64,000 nucleotides of DNA from Nocardioides sp. URHA0020 (GCF_000620705.1 NZ_KK211167.1:360135-424134); one strand, 5' to 3'. Positions 35,039 through 43,872 are shown, numbered from the stretch's first letter. Notes: generated by a model not told the origin, from the letters alone. Program-made: numbers and translations.

Positions 35039-35485
35039 TCAGGCGTCGGCCTCGGCCGCCGCCTTGAGCTTCACGAGCGTCTGCTCGATCCCCCGCTGGT
35101 GCCGCTGGGGATAGCCCAGGGCGCCCAGGACCCACTTGTTGACGCCGTTGCAGTGGCTCAGGTCCCAGGTCTCGGTCACCGTCGTGGTGCCGTCCGCCTG
35201 CGGCTCGAGCTCGTAGCGCCAGCGGTGCGTCCCGAAGTGTCGCCAGGAGATGAGCCGGTCGGGCTCGTACTCCACGACCCTGTTCTTGGTGCGGTACGGC
35301 GCCCCGATCCTCATCTTCATCCCGAAGGTCGAGCCGAGCTCGAGCCGTTCGGGACCGTCGACCGCCTCTCGGACGGTGCCGGACCCGTCGATGCGGGCGT
35401 GCTGACGGGGGTCGGTGAGGATCGCGAAGATCGTGGCGGGCGGCGCGGCGATCGTCGTGCTGGCCGAGACGTCGGAGGCACTCAT
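35039..35485 (-). CDS. SRPBCC (START-like) family protein
   Basis: 148-residue hydrophobic-cavity protein of the polyketide cyclase/START superfamily: ASTTIAAPPATIFAILTDP at the N-terminus, then ISWRHFGTHRWRYELEP, TTTVTETWDLS and a C-terminal helix. Binds or chaperones a hydrophobic ligand; no specific function. ATG 35485 is preceded by a TACGCT -10 at 7 bp. It ends 4 bp from the selO stop in convergent orientation. Confidence 0.8.
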   Translation of the reverse strand: MSASDVSASTTIAAPPATIFAILTDPRQHARIDGSGTVREAVDGPERLELGSTFGMKMRIGAPYRTKNRVVEYEPDRLISWRHFGTHRWRYELEPQADGTTTVTETWDLSHCNGVNKWVLGALGYPQRHQRGIEQTLVKLKAAAEADA

Positions 35486-35492
35486 GCCCCGA

Positions 35493-35498
35493 AGCGTA
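35493..35498 (-). promoter_or_regulatory. -10 hexamer of the SRPBCC gene (leaderless)
   Basis: TACGCT on the minus strand, 7 bp before ATG 35485. Confidence 0.45.
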
Positions 35499-35675
35499 GA
35501 GGTCGGGGCACGAGTGCGCGGGGCGATTGGCGGCCGCCCGGAGGACGCAGGTACGTTTGCCGTTGCACGATTGTGTCCCGGGTCACAGGAGCACCACCCC
35601 CGCTCCTGAGTCCCCGGCGTACTGACCTCGGCACGCGGAGACCCCGCTCCGGCCGATGACCTCGAAGGAGTGCAC

Positions 35676-36842
35676 GTGACGCAGCAGCCAGCAGGAGACG
35701 GCTTCGGCCCCGACCTCGTCGAGGTGTTCGGTCCCTCGCAGCAGGACGGCGGCCCCGAGCTGGTCCAGCTCCTCACTCCCGAGGGGGAGCGGGTCCACCA
35801 CCCCGAGTTCGACCTGGACTTCTCCGCCGAGCAGCTCCGCGGCTTCTACCGCGACATGGTGCTGACCCGGCGCATCGACGTCGAGGCGACCGCGCTGCAG
35901 CGCCACGGTGAGCTCGGCATCTGGGCCCAGCTGCTCGGCCAGGAGGCCGCGCAGATCGGTGCCGGCCGCGCGCTGCGCCCACAGGACTACGTCTTCCCGA
36001 CCTACCGCGAGCACGGGGTCGCCTGGTGCAAGGGCGTCGACCCGCTCGACCTGCTCGGCCTCTTCCGTGGGGTCGACCAGGGCCGCTGGGACCCGGCCGA
36101 GAACAACTTCGGCCTCTACACGATCGTCATCGGCGCCCAGACCCTGCACGCCACCGGCTACGCGATGGGCATGCAGCGCGACGGCGTCGTCGGCACCGGT
36201 GACCCCGAGCGCGACGCGGCCGTCATCGCCCACTTCGGCGACGGTGCCTCCTCGCAGGGCGACGTCAACGAGGCCTTCATCTTCGCGGCGTCCTACAACG
36301 CGCCCGTCGTCTTCTTCTGCCAGAACAACCAGTGGGCCATCTCCGAGCCGATCGAGCGCCAGACGCGGATCCCGCTCTACCAGCGGGCCCTGGGCTTCGG
36401 CTTCCCCGGCGTCCGCGTCGACGGCAACGACGTGCTCGCGACGTACGCCGTCACGCAGGCCGCGCTGCAGCGCGCGCGGGACGGGCAGGGCCCGACCTTC
36501 GTCGAGGCCTACACCTACCGGATGGGCGCCCACACCACGACCGACGACCCGACCCGCTACCGGCTCTCCGACGACCTCGAGCGCTGGAAGCTCAAGGACC
36601 CGATCGCGCGGGTGGAGGTCTACCTGCGGCGCAACGGCCTGGCCGACGACGAGTTCGTCGCGGCGGTGCAGGCGGAGGCCGACGACCTCGGTGCCCGCCT
36701 GCGCGACGGGTGCAAGGCGCTGCCGGACCCGTCACCGCTGTCGATCTTCGACCACGTCTACACCGAGCTGACCGAGGAGCTCGCGGAGCAGCGCGCCGGC
36801 TTCGAGGCCTACCTCGAGAGCTTCGAGGGGGCACGGGCATGA
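35676..36842 (+). CDS. bkdA: 2-oxoacid dehydrogenase E1 component, alpha subunit
   Basis: 388-residue thiamine-diphosphate subunit of a branched-chain 2-oxoacid (or pyruvate) dehydrogenase complex. The ThDP-Mg motif GDGASSQGDVNEAFIFAA with NNQWA is present, and QEAAQIGAGRAL and FPTYREHG match the E1-alpha family. Close to mycobacterial BkdA in order and motifs, so branched-chain substrate is favoured but not proven. The start is GTG 35676: AAGGAG at 35665-35670 leaves a 5-bp spacer, whereas GTG 35670 overlaps it. The 190 bp upstream hold an AT-richer stretch near 35550-35580 that may be the promoter. The stop overlaps bkdB by 4 bp. Confidence 0.88.
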   Translation: MTQQPAGDGFGPDLVEVFGPSQQDGGPELVQLLTPEGERVHHPEFDLDFSAEQLRGFYRDMVLTRRIDVEATALQRHGELGIWAQLLGQEAAQIGAGRALRPQDYVFPTYREHGVAWCKGVDPLDLLGLFRGVDQGRWDPAENNFGLYTIVIGAQTLHATGYAMGMQRDGVVGTGDPERDAAVIAHFGDGASSQGDVNEAFIFAASYNAPVVFFCQNNQWAISEPIERQTRIPLYQRALGFGFPGVRVDGNDVLATYAVTQAALQRARDGQGPTFVEAYTYRMGAHTTTDDPTRYRLSDDLERWKLKDPIARVEVYLRRNGLADDEFVAAVQAEADDLGARLRDGCKALPDPSPLSIFDHVYTELTEELAEQRAGFEAYLESFEGARA

Positions 36843-37822
36843 GCACCGAGAAGATCACTCTCGCCAAGGGCCTCAACATGGGGCTACGGCGCGCGATGGA
36901 GGACGACCCCAAGGTCCTGCTCATGGGCGAGGACGTCGGCAAGCTCGGCGGCGTCTTCCGGATCACCGACGGCCTGCAGAAGGACTTCGGCGAGGACCGA
37001 GTCATCGACTCGCCGCTGGCCGAGTCCGGCATCGTCGGCACGGCCGTCGGGCTGGCCCTGCGCGGCTACCGCCCGGTCGTCGAGATCCAGTTCGACGGGT
37101 TCGTCTACCCGGCGTACGACCAGATCGTCTGCCAGGTCGCGAAGATGACCTTCCGCAGCCAGGGCAAGTCGAAGATGCCGATGGTCATCCGGATCCCCTT
37201 CGGTGGCGGCATCGGCGCGGTCGAGCACCACAGCGAGTCGCCGGAGGCGCAGTTCGCGCACACCCCCGGCCTCAAGGTGGTCGCCTGCTCCAACCCGGTC
37301 GACGGCTACTGGATGATCCAGCAGGCCATCGCCTGCGACGACCCGGTGATCTTCCTCGAGCCCAAGCGGCAGTACCACGCCGACAAGGCCGACCTCGACG
37401 ACACCGCGACGCCCGACCCGCTCTTCACCTCGCGCGTCGTGCGCCGCGGCTCCGACGTCACCGTGCTGGCCTACGGCCCGACGGTGAAGACGGCGCTCAA
37501 GGTGGCGGAGGCGGCGGCCGGCGAGGGCAAGTCGGTCGAGGTCATCGACCTGCGCACGCTCTCGCCGCTCGACATGGGGCCGGTCTACGAGTCGGTGCGC
37601 CGGACCGGGCGCGCGGTGATCACCCACGAGGCGCACGTCAACCTCGGCATGGGCGCGGAGGTGTCCGCGCGGATCACCGAGCAGTGCTTCTACTCGCTCG
37701 AGGCTCCGGTGCTCCGGGTGGGTGCGTTCGACACGCCCTACCCGCCGTCGCGGATCGAGGAGGACTACCTCCCCGACCTCGACCGGGTGCTGGACGCCGT
37801 CGACCGTTCGCTCGAGTACTGA
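36839..37822 (+). CDS. bkdB: 2-oxoacid dehydrogenase E1 component, beta subunit
   Basis: 327-residue transketolase-like beta subunit that completes the E1 active site. Motifs: GEDVGKLGGVFRITDGL, DSPLAESGIVGTAVGLAL, GGGIGAVEHHSESPEA, and the C-terminal VITHEAHVNLGMGAE. ATG 36839 overlaps the alpha-subunit stop (ATGA). Together with bkdA and bkdC it forms a coupled operon for oxidative decarboxylation of 2-oxoacids from Val, Leu and Ile. Confidence 0.9.
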   Translation: MSTEKITLAKGLNMGLRRAMEDDPKVLLMGEDVGKLGGVFRITDGLQKDFGEDRVIDSPLAESGIVGTAVGLALRGYRPVVEIQFDGFVYPAYDQIVCQVAKMTFRSQGKSKMPMVIRIPFGGGIGAVEHHSESPEAQFAHTPGLKVVACSNPVDGYWMIQQAIACDDPVIFLEPKRQYHADKADLDDTATPDPLFTSRVVRRGSDVTVLAYGPTVKTALKVAEAAAGEGKSVEVIDLRTLSPLDMGPVYESVRRTGRAVITHEAHVNLGMGAEVSARITEQCFYSLEAPVLRVGAFDTPYPPSRIEEDYLPDLDRVLDAVDRSLEY

Positions 37823-37839
37823 GGGCAGGGAGTCCTGAC

Positions 37840-39228
37840 ATGGCTGAGTACAAGCTGCCCGACGTGGGCGAGGGTCTGACCGAGGCCGAGATCGTGGGCT
37901 GGAAGGTCAAGGTCGGCGACGTCATCGCGATCAACGACGTCGTGGTCGACATCGAGACCGCGAAGTCGATCGTCGAGCTGCCGTCGCCGTACGCCGGCAC
38001 CGTCACCGCCCTGCTCGTCGCCGAGGGCGAGATGGTCGAGGTCGGCACGCCGATCATCGCGATCGGCGACCCCGCCGGGGCCGAGCCGGAGATGGACCTG
38101 TCCAACCCGGCCGCCTCCGGTGGCGGCGAGGGCGAGTCGCTGGTCGGCCGCAACAAGGCCGACCGAGGTCCGGTGCGCCGCGCGCGCAAGGTGCCGTCAG
38201 GCGCCGTGGCCGCCCACATGCAGACCCAGGCGGCCTTCGAGGCCGGCGCCGCGCCGATGGTCGAGGCGGTCGAGGAGCCGCCGCCGGCCCCCGTCGCCGT
38301 GCGCACGCTGGCGAAGCCGCCGGTGCGCAAGCTGGCCAAGGACCTCGGGGTCGACCTCGGCAGCTGCCGTGCGTCCGGGCCCAACGGGACCGTGACCCGC
38401 GCCGACGTGGAGGCGGCCGCCTCCGGCGTGGCCTACGTGGGCTCCTCCGAGCACCTGCACCCGGCGGCCTCGGAGGTGTCGCGGCCCGGGACGAGCGCTC
38501 CCCGCTCGTCGACCACCGGCGGCGAGACCCGCGAGCCGATCAAGGGCGTGCGCAAGATGATGGGCCAGGCGATGGTGAGCTCGGCCTTCACGATCCCGCA
38601 CGTCACCGAGTGGGTGACCATCGACGTGACCCGGACGATGGAGCTCGTCGACCGGCTCAAGGGGCGGCGCGAGTTCCGCGAGGTCAAGGTCTCGCCGCTG
38701 CTCGTGCTCGCGCGCGCGGTGATGCTGGCGATGCGTCGTACGCCGGAGATCAACTCGCTGTGGGACGAGGCCGCCGGCGACGTGGTCTTCAAGGACTACG
38801 TCAACCTCGGGATCGCGGCGGCGACGCCGCGCGGGCTCGTCGTGCCCAACGTCAAGGACGCGCAGGACCTCTCGCTGCTCGAGCTGGCGACGGCGCTCAA
38901 CGCGCTGACCGCGACCGCGCGCGAGGGCAGGACGCAGCCAGCGGAGATGAGCGGCGGGACGTTCACGATCACCAACATCGGCCCCTTCGGGATCGACGGC
39001 GGCACCCCGATCATCAACCCGGGCGAGTCCGCGATCCTGGCCTTCGGCACGATCAAGAAGGCGCCGTGGGTGGTCGACGTCGACGGCCAGGACAGCATCG
39101 TCGTGCGTCAGGTGTGCACGCTGTCGCTGTCCTTCGACCACCGCCACATCGACGGGGAGAAGGGCTCCCGGTTCCTCGCCGACGTGGCCGGGATCCTGGA
39201 GGACCCGGCGACCGCGCTGCTCTTCTGA
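37840..39228 (+). CDS. bkdC: Dihydrolipoamide acyltransferase (E2) of the 2-oxoacid dehydrogenase complex
   Basis: 462 residues. One lipoyl domain (lipoyl Lys in DIETAKSIVELPSP near 43), an Ala/Pro/Glu-rich linker, a peripheral-subunit-binding domain (RKLAKDLGVDLGSCRASGPNGTVTRADV, about 165-195) and a catalytic acyltransferase domain ending in SFDHRHIDGEKGSRFL with catalytic His and Asp. ATG 37840 follows GGGAG by 7-8 bp. The single lipoyl domain and the BkdA/B partners support a branched-chain complex. No E3 (lipoamide dehydrogenase) is in the window, so it is supplied from elsewhere. Confidence 0.92.
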   Translation: MAEYKLPDVGEGLTEAEIVGWKVKVGDVIAINDVVVDIETAKSIVELPSPYAGTVTALLVAEGEMVEVGTPIIAIGDPAGAEPEMDLSNPAASGGGEGESLVGRNKADRGPVRRARKVPSGAVAAHMQTQAAFEAGAAPMVEAVEEPPPAPVAVRTLAKPPVRKLAKDLGVDLGSCRASGPNGTVTRADVEAAASGVAYVGSSEHLHPAASEVSRPGTSAPRSSTTGGETREPIKGVRKMMGQAMVSSAFTIPHVTEWVTIDVTRTMELVDRLKGRREFREVKVSPLLVLARAVMLAMRRTPEINSLWDEAAGDVVFKDYVNLGIAAATPRGLVVPNVKDAQDLSLLELATALNALTATAREGRTQPAEMSGGTFTITNIGPFGIDGGTPIINPGESAILAFGTIKKAPWVVDVDGQDSIVVRQVCTLSLSFDHRHIDGEKGSRFLADVAGILEDPATALLF

Positions 39229-39232
39229 GGCG

Positions 39233-40129
39233 TCAGTGGCCTGACACGTCGAGCGCGTCGGCGGTCAGGCGCTGGCCGAGCTCGATCATCTCGGTCACCC
39301 GGTGGAAGTCGAGGGACCGGGCGGCCGAGACCGGCACGGTCACGAGCACGTCGGGAGGCAGGCCGGCCATCCGGTAGCGGGCGACCAGGCCCTGCATCGC
39401 GTCCAGCGACAGCCCCACCACGTCGGAGATGCGCAGGGGGTCCGGCTCGATCGGCTCGGGTGCCTCGAGCTCGACCTCGCGCTCGCGCTCGCGGCCGACG
39501 GTACGGCGTACCCGGCCGACCAGCTCCTCGCGCCAGGTCGGCGCCGCGGGCTCGCGGGCCGGGGTGCTCGGGTCGTGGGCGCTCCGGTCGCCCTGCAGCG
39601 AGATCGCGATGGTGAGGTCGGCCGCGGCGGCCGCGGTCGGCTCGATCGGCACCGGGTTCATCAGGCCGCCGTCGGCGAGCAGGCGGCCGTTCATCACGAC
39701 CGGGGTGATCACGCCCGGGATCGCGATCGAGGCGCGGATCGCCGAGAGCAGCGGCCCGCGCTGGAACCAGACCTCGCGCCGCGCCCGCAGGTCGGTGGCG
39801 ACGGCGGTGAACGCGAGCGGCAGGTCCTCGATCAACTGGGCGCCGATCAGCTCCTCGACCTCGGCGAAGATCCGGTTGGCTGCGATCGCGCCCCCGGCCG
39901 ACCACTTCGGGTCGAGCAGGCGGAGGATCTCGCGCTGCTTGAGGTTGCGGACCCACTCCGTGTAGTCGTCGAGCGCGCCGGCGGCGTACAGGCCACCGAC
40001 CAGCGCCCCCATCGACGATCCGGCCACGGCGATGACCTCGTGGCCGCGGGCCTCGATCTCGGCGATCGCGCCGATGTGGGCGTAGCCGCGGGCGCCGCCC
40101 GAGCCGAGGACCAGAGCGACGCGCGACAT
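39233..40129 (-). CDS. Patatin-like phospholipase
   Basis: 298-residue RssA-type serine hydrolase. Oxyanion motif GSGGARGYAHIGA (about 8-20), nucleophile in GSSMG (near 39-43), and catalytic Asp in DGGLMNPVPIEP. A charged Glu/Arg-rich insert (about 205-235) lies before the C-terminal helices. Expected to cleave acyl esters from phospholipids; cytoplasmic or membrane-peripheral. ATG 40129 has a TACCCT -10 6 bp upstream. Confidence 0.88.
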   Translation of the reverse strand: MSRVALVLGSGGARGYAHIGAIAEIEARGHEVIAVAGSSMGALVGGLYAAGALDDYTEWVRNLKQREILRLLDPKWSAGGAIAANRIFAEVEELIGAQLIEDLPLAFTAVATDLRARREVWFQRGPLLSAIRASIAIPGVITPVVMNGRLLADGGLMNPVPIEPTAAAAADLTIAISLQGDRSAHDPSTPAREPAAPTWREELVGRVRRTVGREREREVELEAPEPIEPDPLRISDVVGLSLDAMQGLVARYRMAGLPPDVLVTVPVSAARSLDFHRVTEMIELGQRLTADALDVSGH

Positions 40130-40135
40130 GCGTCG

Positions 40136-40141
40136 AGGGTA
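40136..40141 (-). promoter_or_regulatory. -10 hexamer of the patatin gene (leaderless)
   Basis: TACCCT on the minus strand, 6 bp before ATG 40129. Confidence 0.5.
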
Positions 40142-40169
40142 GGGCCCGGCCGACCGCGACCGCCCGTCG

Positions 40170-41438
40170 CTACCGGCAGCGGCGCAGGAGCGCCAGCACC
40201 AGGCTCTCGGTGACGGTGACCAGCTCGTCCACCTCCACCGCCTCGTGCGGCCCGTGCGCCAGCCGGACGTCACCCGGCCCGTAGTGCAGCGTCGGCACGC
40301 CGGCGCCGGCGTACAGCCGGAGGTCGCTGCCGTACGGCGCTCCGCGCTCGCGGGGTCGGGGCCCGCGCGTGACGTCGGCGTGCGCGGCGCCGACGAGGTC
40401 GAAGAGGGCGCGGTCGTCCTGCGCGTACTCGCCGCTGGCGAACTGGCCGCCGGTCCACGTCACGCTCGGCGGGTGGTCGCGCAGCCACGGGTCGCGCGCC
40501 GCGGCGTCGGCGACGGCCTCCTCGAGCTGGCTGCGCGCACCGTCCGGGTCCTCGCCCAGGGCGACCCCGAGCCGGCCCTCGGCGACCAGCAGGTCGGGCA
40601 CGGTGCTCGCCCACTCGCCGCAGGACACCTTGCCGACCGAGAGCGGGTAGGCGACCGGGTACTCCGACATCAGCGGGTGGACGTCGCGGTTGCGCCGCTC
40701 CTGGAGGGCGGCGAGGGCCGCGTGCAGCGGGAGGTAGCGGTCGAGCGCGCTGACCCCGGCGTACGACGTGCTCGCGTGCGTCGCCGCACCCGGCACCCGG
40801 AGCTCGAAGGTGAGGGCGCCGGCGTTGGCCGTGGTGATCGTGCCGCTGGTCGGCTCGGTGATGATGCACGCCCGGCCCCGGTGACCGCGGTCCAGCGTCG
40901 CGAAGGCGCCGAGCCCACCGTCCTCCTCGCCGACGACGAGCTGGAGGGCGTACGGCCGCGACAGCGGGATGCCGGCGGCGCGGACGGCGCGCACCGCGGC
41001 GATGTTGGCGACGACGCCGGCCTTCATGTCACAGGTGCCACGGCCGTGGATCCGGCGTCCGGTCAGGTCGGCCGTGAAGGGGTCCGTGCGCCAGGTCGCC
41101 GGGTCTCCCGCGGGCACCACGTCGACGTGGCCCTGGAGGACGAGCTCGGGCTCGCCCGGGCCGCTGCTCGCGACCAGGCCCCAGCTCTCGGACCGCTCGA
41201 CCTCCCACCCGGGGAACTGCGGATCGGCCGTCAGGCGAGGGAGGTCCAGCTGCCAGAGGTCCACGTCGAGGTCGAGCTCGCGCACCTGCTTGGCGAGCCG
41301 GTGCTGGAGGTCGCTCTCGGCGTCGGTGCCGCTGATGCTCGGCACGGCCACGATGTCGACGAGGTCACGGACCAGCTCGCGCTCGTCCACGAAGGCGAGG
41401 GCGCGGAGCTCGAGGTCACTGAGGTCGCGGTGGGACAC
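40170..41438 (-). CDS. M20 family metallopeptidase (ArgE/DapE-like)
   Basis: 422-residue dinuclear zinc hydrolase. Metal ligands are visible in order: GHVDVVP, HGRGTCDMKAG, GEEDGG, and the C-terminal AHGPHEAVEV; a dimerisation domain sits in the middle (GAATHASTSYAGVSALDRY). Releases an amino acid from an acylated or dipeptide substrate; the sequence does not distinguish deacetylase from dipeptidase. The start is GTG 41438. A C-rich tract on its coding strand (13 C opposite 41458-41470) lies 20-32 bp upstream, in the leader or promoter. Confidence 0.85.
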   Translation of the reverse strand: MSHRDLSDLELRALAFVDERELVRDLVDIVAVPSISGTDAESDLQHRLAKQVRELDLDVDLWQLDLPRLTADPQFPGWEVERSESWGLVASSGPGEPELVLQGHVDVVPAGDPATWRTDPFTADLTGRRIHGRGTCDMKAGVVANIAAVRAVRAAGIPLSRPYALQLVVGEEDGGLGAFATLDRGHRGRACIITEPTSGTITTANAGALTFELRVPGAATHASTSYAGVSALDRYLPLHAALAALQERRNRDVHPLMSEYPVAYPLSVGKVSCGEWASTVPDLLVAEGRLGVALGEDPDGARSQLEEAVADAAARDPWLRDHPPSVTWTGGQFASGEYAQDDRALFDLVGAAHADVTRGPRPRERGAPYGSDLRLYAGAGVPTLHYGPGDVRLAHGPHEAVEVDELVTVTESLVLALLRRCR

Positions 41439-41457
41439 GCTCGTCCTTGTCGGGGGC

Positions 41458-41470
41458 GGGGGGGGGGGGG
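41458..41470. repeat. Poly(G)13 tract upstream of the M20 peptidase gene
   Basis: Thirteen consecutive G on the plus strand (C on the coding strand of the downstream gene), flanked by a further G5 run at 41452-41456. It sits 20-32 bp before the M20 start, where a change in length would alter promoter or leader spacing. Confidence 0.8.
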
Positions 41471-41549
41471 CGGAGCGCTCACCGTAAGGGCGGGGGAGGT
41501 CGCCGCACGGGGGAATCGGGGCGAATGACCCGCCTGGGCCATGCCCGGG

Positions 41550-42335
41550 CTACCGCGGGCGTGGCTCGTGCGGGTTGATGATCGCGTCGGTGCCGCCGTC
41601 GACGAAGAGCACCGCACCCACCACCAGGCTCGCCGCGTCCGAGGCGAGGAACGCGATCACCTCGGCCACCTCCTCCGGACGGCCGGGGCGGTCGAGCGCA
41701 GTGGGGTAGGTGTCGGCGAACGGGCCGAAGACCGGGTCGGCGCGCAGCTGCTCGGTCATCGGCGTCGCGATGAGCCCGGGTGCGACGGAGTTGAGCCGGA
41801 TGCCGGCACCGGCCCAGTCCGGCCCGACGCCGTGCTGCCGCGCCCACCAGGCGAGCGCCGCCTTGGTCGCGGGGTAGACCATCACCGCCTCGACGCCCGC
41901 GACGGCCTGCCGGGCCGCGGGCTCGTCGCCCGCGAGGCAGGCGTCGGCGAGCGTGGTGTCCCAGCCGCCCTGGCAGGTCGTCGAGTTGGACGCGAGGAGG
42001 ACCACGCCGGCGCTGCCGGCCGCGGCCAGCTGGGGCCGCAGACCCCCGACGAGCGCGACGGCGCCGAAGTAGTTGACCGACACGACCAGCTGCGGGTCGA
42101 CGCCGGTGAACCCGCCCACCCCGGCCGCCGGCACCAGCCCGTGGAGGACGTCGGTCAGTGCCTGGACGCCGGCCACCGCGTCGGCCCGGCCGTCGGCGGT
42201 GGCGAGGTCGGCGGTGACGGCGGCGTCGGTGCCCGGCCGGTCGACGGTGATCACCCGGTGGCCCCGATCGCGCAGCAGGGCCGTCGTGGCGGCGCCGATC
42301 CCCGAGGCCGCGCCGGTGACGGCGTACGTCTTCAT
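41550..42335 (-). CDS. SDR oxidoreductase resembling 3-alpha-hydroxysteroid dehydrogenase/carbonyl reductase
   Basis: 261-residue short-chain dehydrogenase: cofactor motif TGAASGIG (8-15), the Asp-containing VITVDRPG, catalytic Ser in LLASNSTT and YPATK. Segments VVSVNYFGA, ADLATADGR, RLNSVAPGLIATPM and VDGGTDAIINP closely resemble the Comamonas testosteroni 3-alpha-HSD/carbonyl reductase from memory. A KstR-type palindrome lies 9 bp before its ATG 42335, consistent with a steroid-related role. It is separated by 27 bp from the carboxyltransferase stop and by 111 bp from the M20 gene. Confidence 0.8.
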   Translation of the reverse strand: MKTYAVTGAASGIGAATTALLRDRGHRVITVDRPGTDAAVTADLATADGRADAVAGVQALTDVLHGLVPAAGVGGFTGVDPQLVVSVNYFGAVALVGGLRPQLAAAGSAGVVLLASNSTTCQGGWDTTLADACLAGDEPAARQAVAGVEAVMVYPATKAALAWWARQHGVGPDWAGAGIRLNSVAPGLIATPMTEQLRADPVFGPFADTYPTALDRPGRPEEVAEVIAFLASDAASLVVGAVLFVDGGTDAIINPHEPRPR

Positions 42336-42343
42336 GGCCGGAC

Positions 42344-42357
42344 TGTAACCGGTTCTA
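42344..42357. promoter_or_regulatory. KstR-type palindrome
   Basis: TGTAACCGGTTCTA fits TNNAACNNGTTNNA, the consensus of the TetR repressor KstR that controls actinobacterial sterol catabolism genes. It overlaps the gap between the carboxyltransferase stop and the 3-alpha-HSD-like SDR start. Confidence 0.55.
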
Positions 42358-42362
42358 GTTTC

Positions 42363-43853
42363 CTAGGCGTAGCGCCGAGCGCGGTCGGCCGGGGACCCGG
42401 GACCGCTCTCGAGCAGGGCCGCGAGCTCGTGCTCGAGCACGGCGCCGACCCGCTGGCAGAAGGCCTCCGGCTCGTCGGCGGCGTCGGGGAGCTCGGCGAC
42501 GATCCGGTCGACGATGCCACGCTCGCGCAGGTCGAGGGCGCGCACCTTCTGCGCCCGCGCCATCTCGGGCGCGTGGTCGAGGTCGCGGTGGACGATCGCG
42601 CTCGCGCCCTCGGGCGGCAGCGGTGAGAGCCAGGCGTGCTGGGCGGCGATCACCCGGTCGGCCGGCAGGAAGGCCAGCGCTCCGCCGCCGTTGCCCTCGC
42701 CGAGCATCAGGCAGAGGGTGGGGGCGCTCACGGTCACCAGCTCGTGGAGGCAGCGGGCGATCTCGCCGGCCATGCCGCCGTTCTCCGCATCGGCCGACAG
42801 TGCCGCCCCCCGGGTGTCGATCACGGTCACCAGCGGCAGCCCGAGGTCGGCGGCCAGGCGCATCCCGCGCTGGGCCTCGCGCAGCGCCTCGGGTCCCATC
42901 GGGTGCTCGGCGGTCTGCCCGCGACGGTCCTGCCCGAGGAAGACGCACGGCGCCTGGCCGAAGCTCACCAGCGCGAGCAGCAGCCCCGGGTCGCGCTCGC
43001 CGTGACCGGTCCCGTTGAGCGGGATCACGTCGCTGGCGGCGTACTTGAGCAGGCGTCGCACGCCGGGGCGATCGGGCCGGCGCGAGCGGGTCACGGCGTC
43101 CCAGGTCTCGACGTCGGGCAGGGTCGTCAGCGGCACCGGGTCGGGCACCGGGCTGATCCCGTGCCGCGGCGCGAGGAGGATCGCGAGCGCCCGGTCGAGG
43201 ATCCCGGCGATCTCCTCGGGCGGCATGACGGCGTCGATGATCCCGTGGGCGTAGAGGTTCTCCGCGGTCTGCACGCCCTCCGGGAACGGCCTGCCGTAGA
43301 GCGCCTCGTAGACCCGGGGGCCGAGGAAGCCGATGAGCGCGCCCGGCTCGGCGACGGTGACGTGCCCCAGCGACCCCCACGACGCCATCACGCCTCCGGT
43401 GGTGGGGTGGCGCAGGTAGACGAGGTACGGCAGCGCGGCCGCCTTGTGCGCCGCCACCGCCTGGGTGATCCGTACCATCTGCACGAAGGCCGGGGTGCCC
43501 TCCTGCATCCGGGTGCCGCCGCTGGTGGGGCCGGCGAGCAGCGGCAGGCCCTCGCGGGTGGCCCGCTCGATCGCGGCGACCAGGCGGTCCGCGGACGCCC
43601 GTCCGATCGAGCCGGCCAGGAAGCGGAACTCGCCCATCACGACCGCGACCCGGCGCCCGTGCATGAGTCCCTCGCCGGTCAGCACGGACTCGTCGACGCC
43701 GCTCTTGTCCCGGGCGGCCGCCAGCTCGGCGACGTACTCCTCCGAGATCTCGCCGTACGACGGCGGCACGTCCCAGGAGCTCCACGACCCCTCGTCCAGG
43801 ACCAGGTCGATCAGCTCGGCGGCCGACAGGCGGGCGGGCTTCGGCGGGCTCAT
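42363..43853 (-). CDS. Fused carboxyltransferase (acetyl/acyl-CoA carboxylase AccD-AccA type)
   Basis: 496-residue protein with two crotonase-like carboxyltransferase halves. The N-terminal half has AGPTSGGTRMQEGTPAFVQM and HPTTGGVMASWGSLG; the C-terminal half has TVIDTRGAALSADAENGG, LGEGNGGGALAFLPADRV and SPLPPEGASAIVHRD, i.e. beta- and alpha-type subunits on one chain. Transfers CO2 from carboxybiotin to an acyl-CoA. No biotin carboxylase or carrier gene is nearby. The start is ATG 43853, 6 bp after a TAGCCT -10; a TTG one codon upstream is rejected. Confidence 0.82.
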   Translation of the reverse strand: MSPPKPARLSAAELIDLVLDEGSWSSWDVPPSYGEISEEYVAELAAARDKSGVDESVLTGEGLMHGRRVAVVMGEFRFLAGSIGRASADRLVAAIERATREGLPLLAGPTSGGTRMQEGTPAFVQMVRITQAVAAHKAAALPYLVYLRHPTTGGVMASWGSLGHVTVAEPGALIGFLGPRVYEALYGRPFPEGVQTAENLYAHGIIDAVMPPEEIAGILDRALAILLAPRHGISPVPDPVPLTTLPDVETWDAVTRSRRPDRPGVRRLLKYAASDVIPLNGTGHGERDPGLLLALVSFGQAPCVFLGQDRRGQTAEHPMGPEALREAQRGMRLAADLGLPLVTVIDTRGAALSADAENGGMAGEIARCLHELVTVSAPTLCLMLGEGNGGGALAFLPADRVIAAQHAWLSPLPPEGASAIVHRDLDHAPEMARAQKVRALDLRERGIVDRIVAELPDAADEPEAFCQRVGAVLEHELAALLESGPGSPADRARRYA

Positions 43854-43859
43854 CAACGC

Positions 43860-43865
43860 AGGCTA
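43860..43865 (-). promoter_or_regulatory. -10 hexamer of the carboxyltransferase gene (leaderless)
   Basis: TAGCCT on the minus strand, 6 bp before ATG 43853. Confidence 0.5.
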
Positions 43866-43872
43866 GCGCCGA

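Noticed and set aside
41458..41470. G-quadruplex or origin-like element
   Set aside because: It is a single homopolymer rather than four separated G-runs, and no DnaA boxes or replication genes are near.
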